A stretch of DNA of 64,000 bases. It comes from Solobacterium sp. (GTDB taxonomy: Bacteria > Bacillota_I > Bacilli_A > Erysipelotrichales > Erysipelotrichaceae). Position numbers and translations under genes: made by a program. Below are positions 60,706 to 64,000 of the stretch, piece after piece. The notes under the pieces are model-generated. The model did not search any database, was not told the DNA's origin, and saw nothing but the letters and a program-made list of their open reading frames with translations. Position 1 is the stretch's first letter, and each line of letters opens with the position of its first letter. The stretch spans positions 1 through 64,000 of the forward strand of contig JAFWFE010000011.1 of assembly GCA_017512555.1 (NCBI GenBank), read 5' to 3'.

Positions 60706-61961
60706 TGTATTCCTTCTTTCTTGTTTCGCCGGTATGACCTGTACGGACGCAGATAATCCATCGGTCCGCAGATCCGCACATAGACTCCGTCTTCGTTTTC
60801 TTCCAGAGTTTCAACGCGTAGTACTGACCGGCTTCTGTTCAACATGCCTATTTTAGCATACGGCAGAAAACAGGTCATCTCTTCTTCCGCCGGATACAGG
60901 ACTTTTGTGATCTGCGCCATCAGTTCATCAATTCCTTCCCCGGTAAGACAAGAGATAGTGAGTCCAAACAATCCGTCCGTGGAATCCAGAAGATCAATCT
61001 TGTTGTATACGGTAAGTACAGGCAGGTGATCTGCCTGGATATGTTTCAGTGTTTCCAGCGTGATTTCTTCTTTCTGCCGGTATGCCGGGTCGGAAGCGTC
61101 TACCACATTAAGCAGCAGATCTGCTTCGGAAGCGGCTGACAGTGTCGTACGGAAAGACTCAATCAGTTCATGCGGAAGTCTTGAGACAAACCCTACCGTA
61201 TCGTAGAGAAGAAACTCTCTTGACTGATATCTCAGTCTCCGCACACTGGTGTCCAGGGTCGCAAACAACATGTCTTTTTCTTCTACCTGACGTTTAGCCA
61301 GACCGTTTCTTTTTAACATCTGGTTCATCAGAGAACTTTTCCCGCTGTTGGTGTAACCGACCAGTGCTACTCTGCGGATCACCGATTTCTGACGTCGTTC
61401 CTGGGCTCTGCGGTGATCTTTTTCCACCACGGACAGTTCTTTCTTCAGTTGACGGATACGGTTTTCCACCTGCCGGTGCACAAGCGTACTGCGCATTTCA
61501 CCGGAACCGCGGTTGGCCACACTGCCTCCGCGCTGATGGCTCTCGGTTTCGTTGGTTTCCGTGATTGTGGACAGAGAGTGCTGCAGAGAGGCAATCTCCA
61601 CCTGTAGTTTGGCTTCCTTGGTACGTGCCCTGGTCTCAAAGATATGCAGGATCAGGGAGGTTCTGTCCATGACCCTCAGATCCAGCAGTTCGCCCAGACG
61701 GTGGATCACCGCCGGCGGCACCGGGCTGCAGAACAATACCAGATCCGCTTCCAGAGCCTTGATCATACTCCGCAGTTCTTCTACTTTCCCGGCACGAAAA
61801 CCGGTATCCGGATGAATAGAACGTGCCTGCTGGCTGATTTCCCCGATAACTTCGATCTCTGCGGCAGCACATAGTTCCCGGCACTCCTGCAGATAGTATT
61901 CATCGTATTCCCGGATATCTTTGTATATATACGCAAGAATGGCTTTTGCGCTATTCTCCAT
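60702..61961 (-). CDS. hflX: Ribosome-associated GTPase HflX
   Basis: Splits stalled 70S ribosomes under stress. N-terminal HflX domain (residues 1-190; HPDTGFRAGKVEELR, DRTSLILHIFETRARTKEAK), G domain with GYTNSGKSSL, YDTVGFVSRLPHELI and VYNKIDLL. 419 aa. It begins 11 bp inside the end of the amidohydrolase gene, so the three genes 61951-63513, hflX and the M18 peptidase form one unit. Confidence 0.96.
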   Translation of the reverse strand: MENSAKAILAYIYKDIREYDEYYLQECRELCAAAEIEVIGEISQQARSIHPDTGFRAGKVEELRSMIKALEADLVLFCSPVPPAVIHRLGELLDLRVMDRTSLILHIFETRARTKEAKLQVEIASLQHSLSTITETNETESHQRGGSVANRGSGEMRSTLVHRQVENRIRQLKKELSVVEKDHRRAQERRQKSVIRRVALVGYTNSGKSSLMNQMLKRNGLAKRQVEEKDMLFATLDTSVRRLRYQSREFLLYDTVGFVSRLPHELIESFRTTLSAASEADLLLNVVDASDPAYRQKEEITLETLKHIQADHLPVLTVYNKIDLLDSTDGLFGLTISCLTGEGIDELMAQITKVLYPAEEEMTCFLPYAKIGMLNRSRSVLRVETLEENEDGVYVRICGPMDYLRPYRSYRRNKKEGIQ

Positions 61962-63513
61962 AGACGATCCTTCCGCCGCTTACGGTCATCAGGATCTTTG
62001 TGCTGAGAATCTCCTCAACAGGGATCTTCGTCAGATTCTTATCCATGACGGTAAAATCCGCAAGCATACCAGCCTTGATCTCTCCAAGTTCATCTTCTCT
62101 TCCCATCAGTTTCGCACCGTTTACCGTATAGGAAGCGATGGCTTCATCTACGGTAAGACACTCTGCCGGATTCATCGTATCCCCGGTTGTTGTGGAACGG
62201 CGGGTGACAGCCAGATAGATACCACGCAAAGCATCCGGGATGGTTACCGGCGCGTCAGACCCGTTTCCGGCAAGCACATGATGGAATAACGTACGGTATG
62301 GATAACTACATTCTGCCAGTTTTTCATCAACTCTCTGCGGCAGGATCTGCGCGTCATCGTCAACAAACAGAGACTGGAAATAACAATCCAGGTTCATGTC
62401 GATGACTTTCTGGATCTGGTCCGGACGCATGATCTGGCAGTGAACAATACCATAATGGAGCGGATTGCCCGGCAGGACATATTTCTCAAAGGTATTCAGG
62501 ACCTGGTCCAGTGTGCGGTCACCGATCGCGTGGCAGATTGCCGGCATATTGTACTGGTTGGCCAGCTGTACATACGTATCCAGATCTTCATCTTCGTAGA
62601 TCAGGATTCCTTTTTCTCCCGGATGATCGGGATAGTCTTTAGTCATGGCAGCGGTCTCAGCACCGAGAGATCCGTCACAGATCATCTTCAGCGGGCCGAT
62701 CTGGAAGTAATCATCCCCGACACCAGTGGTATATCCCTCATCCAGGAACGATGCCAGATCCTGCGGGCTCTCAAATTCGCACTGTTCGCTTACACGTACA
62801 TTGAGTTTACCCTGGTAAGACAGCTGCATGAACGCGTCCGTAACCATCTTCCAGTCCTTGACCACAGAAACATAATCATCAGAACAGCAGGATGTGATTC
62901 CGAAACGATTCAGTTCTCCTGCCGCCAGCATGATCCACTCTTTCAGTGTATTCATGTCGATATTCCCGTACGCTCCCTTGATCAAACTCAGGGCATTTTC
63001 ATCCATGAATCCGTGTTCAAAATCGATCTTTCCACCTTCTACAGTCGTCGTTTCATTGATTCCTGCCAGTTCCATGGCTTTGGAGTTTACACTCATCACA
63101 TGGCCGCAGGTACGGATGACCGCGATCGGTAGATCTCTGGATACTTCATCCAGCATCTGCCTGGTCGGGCGTACCGGTATATCAAAATACTCTTCGTTAT
63201 AACCGCGGGCAATGATCCATCCGCTGTGTACGGTTTCTGCCTTGCGGCGGATGCGCTCCAGTAATTCCTCCACGGACTTGCACTGGTACAGCTGTACGCC
63301 GTTCTTAAAAGAACCCAGACCTGCCAGATGGAGATGTGTGTCAATGAATCCCGGTGTCACAAAAGACCTGTGAAGATCGATGATTTCTGTATCTTTGTCT
63401 GCCTCTGCCAGCACTTCTTCGGTGGTGCCGGTGAGTACGATGTGTTCATCTTCTGTTAAAAATGCAGTATCTTCTTTGTTCCAGATTTCTGCGTTGATCC
63501 ACGCTTTACGCAT
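61951..63513 (-). CDS. YtcJ-like amidohydrolase (amidohydrolase family 3)
   Basis: Metal-dependent TIM-barrel hydrolase of amide or imide bonds. The metal motif GFIDTHLHLAG, the central KMICDGSLGAETAAM, ICHAIGDRTLDQ and GSDAPV are family marks; 520 aa, usual length. No signal peptide. The GAGG ribosome site lies in the 3' arm of a terminator hairpin just upstream. First gene of the amidohydrolase-hflX-M18 unit. Substrate unknown. Confidence 0.9.
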   Translation of the reverse strand: MRKAWINAEIWNKEDTAFLTEDEHIVLTGTTEEVLAEADKDTEIIDLHRSFVTPGFIDTHLHLAGLGSFKNGVQLYQCKSVEELLERIRRKAETVHSGWIIARGYNEEYFDIPVRPTRQMLDEVSRDLPIAVIRTCGHVMSVNSKAMELAGINETTTVEGGKIDFEHGFMDENALSLIKGAYGNIDMNTLKEWIMLAAGELNRFGITSCCSDDYVSVVKDWKMVTDAFMQLSYQGKLNVRVSEQCEFESPQDLASFLDEGYTTGVGDDYFQIGPLKMICDGSLGAETAAMTKDYPDHPGEKGILIYEDEDLDTYVQLANQYNMPAICHAIGDRTLDQVLNTFEKYVLPGNPLHYGIVHCQIMRPDQIQKVIDMNLDCYFQSLFVDDDAQILPQRVDEKLAECSYPYRTLFHHVLAGNGSDAPVTIPDALRGIYLAVTRRSTTTGDTMNPAECLTVDEAIASYTVNGAKLMGREDELGEIKAGMLADFTVMDKNLTKIPVEEILSTKILMTVSGGRIVYGE

Positions 63514-63557
63514 AAGAAAACCTCAACTTCCTGCGTATAGTATAACAGTAGTTGAGG
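63514..63557 (-). terminator. Terminator that embeds the next gene's -10 box and ribosome site
   Basis: CCTCAACT (63557-63550) pairs with AGTTGAGG (63528-63521), followed by TTTTCTT up to the amidohydrolase ATG at 63513. The 21-base loop holds an extended -10 box, TGTTATACT (TATACT at 63544-63539), and the 3' arm holds GAGG, the ribosome site of the next gene. Confidence 0.75.
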
Positions 63558-63576
63558 ATATTTGTATTCCACTGTG

Positions 63577-64000
63577 TCATTCTTCACTATGGATGAGACA
63601 AAGCTCTGTGTTTTGTATATCCAGGTCTTCCGCAGAGATCGGATCCTGATTTGTTCCCTGCAGGGTCAGTTTTCCACTGCCGTCAATACGCAGATCATCC
63701 ACACTGTAGATTACAGCATCTTCTCCGGATTCATCCTTGCCATGCGTACCCAGTACGGAAGATGTCCCGTCAGGAACCGTTATGATCGTCCGTTGGGAGT
63801 TCTCCACTGTGATCACCGGACCTTCTTCGGCCGATAATCCGGTATTCTCCAGGACCAGGTGTACATCTCCTTCTTCTTCAGAATTCACGATAATTCTGGC
63901 ATGATCGTTCTTCCCGCTGATCGTATAGGTGCCGGGAGAACTGATCATCACCGAGGAGTAGAAGTAATGTACTCCCCTGCCGCTGCAGGTTACCCCGTCC
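63577..64000 (-). CDS. Carbohydrate-binding-domain (Cthe_2159-like) protein, partial
   Basis: C-terminal 140 residues of a protein whose start lies beyond the right edge; the frame is open to position 64000. SPGTYTISGKNDHARIIV, VHLVLENTGLSAEEGPVITVE and SVDDLRIDGSGKLTLQG match the repeated beta-helix of the PF14262 carbohydrate-binding family, which binds acidic polysaccharides in a clostridial member. The protein ends soon after the SAEDLDIQNTEL strand, so fewer repeats follow than is usual. Probably secreted, but the signal region is not visible. Confidence 0.75.
   Translation of the reverse strand, partial: DGVTCSGRGVHYFYSSVMISSPGTYTISGKNDHARIIVNSEEEGDVHLVLENTGLSAEEGPVITVENSQRTIITVPDGTSSVLGTHGKDESGEDAVIYSVDDLRIDGSGKLTLQGTNQDPISAEDLDIQNTELCLIHSEE

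Noticed and set aside
1-64000. CRISPR arrays, prophage, insertion sequences or tRNA/rRNA genes
   Set aside because: I looked for spaced direct repeats, transposase or phage motifs and tRNA-like ends and found none I could support. The only recombinase is XerC in its usual place.

Overview
The window is a stretch of core chromosome from a low-GC Gram-positive bacterium (Bacillota). Gene order at many places matches the Bacillus layout: rpsP-KH-rimM-trmD, topA-trmFO-xerC, pyrH-frr-uppS-cdsA-dxr-rseP, rny-ymdB, gpsB-rnpB beside recU-pbp, dnaD-nth, yqeH-yhbY-(nadD)-yqeK-rsfS, ftsK beside an RNase J, parE-parC beside plsY. No sporulation gene is seen, and a small 2[4Fe-4S] ferredoxin suggests an anaerobe. 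I favour the Erysipelotrichia, but this is an inference from gene content and protein style, without any database comparison.

Layout. 1-4500: an oligopeptide-type binding lipoprotein (cut by the left edge), a type-B carboxylesterase, a LysR regulator and a degenerate ZnuA-like lipoprotein. 4500-16650: radC, galE, then the envelope/isoprenoid/translation run rseP, dxr, cdsA, uppS, an orphan ABC ATPase, frr and pyrH; a divergent Ppx/GppA-like gene; a chromate-transporter pair; and rpsB-tsf behind a strongly structured leader. 16650-24200: xerC, trmFO, topA, dprA, rnhB, rbgA, lepB and rplS. 24490-29100: a five-gene block lying between rplS and trmD, which are neighbours in many Bacillota. It holds a QueC-like PP-loop enzyme coupled to an APC permease on the plus strand, converging on unknown protein / second TrmD / ComB-like phosphatase on the minus strand. 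29100-33900: trmD, rimM, khpA, rpsP, ffh, a MarR regulator, an SSB paralogue and a Cys-rich membrane peptide.

33900-44600: ftsK, a degenerate RNase J2, miaB, ferredoxin, ymdB, rny, recA, pgsA and RNase P RNA. 44600-51300: gpsB, divergent recU-pbp1a, nth, dnaD, a CofE-like ligase and a membrane-anchored unknown. 51300-58300: rsfS, a YqeK with a collapsed NadD-like front half, yhbY, yqeH, parC and parE. 58300-64000: a stand-alone prepilin-peptidase N-domain, plsY, an M18 aminopeptidase, hflX, an amidohydrolase and a partial carbohydrate-binding-domain protein.

Points most worth attention: (1) the accessory block splitting trmD from rplS, which carries a second intact-looking trmD; (2) the QueC-like enzyme/permease pair without other queuosine genes nearby; (3) repeated promoters whose -10 box lies 7-13 bases before a start codon that has no Shine-Dalgarno site, suggesting leaderless or nearly leaderless mRNAs; (4) several pseudo-enzymes that keep the fold and lose the active site (RNase J2, ZnuA-like lipoprotein, NadD part of YqeK); (5) an elaborate rpsB leader.
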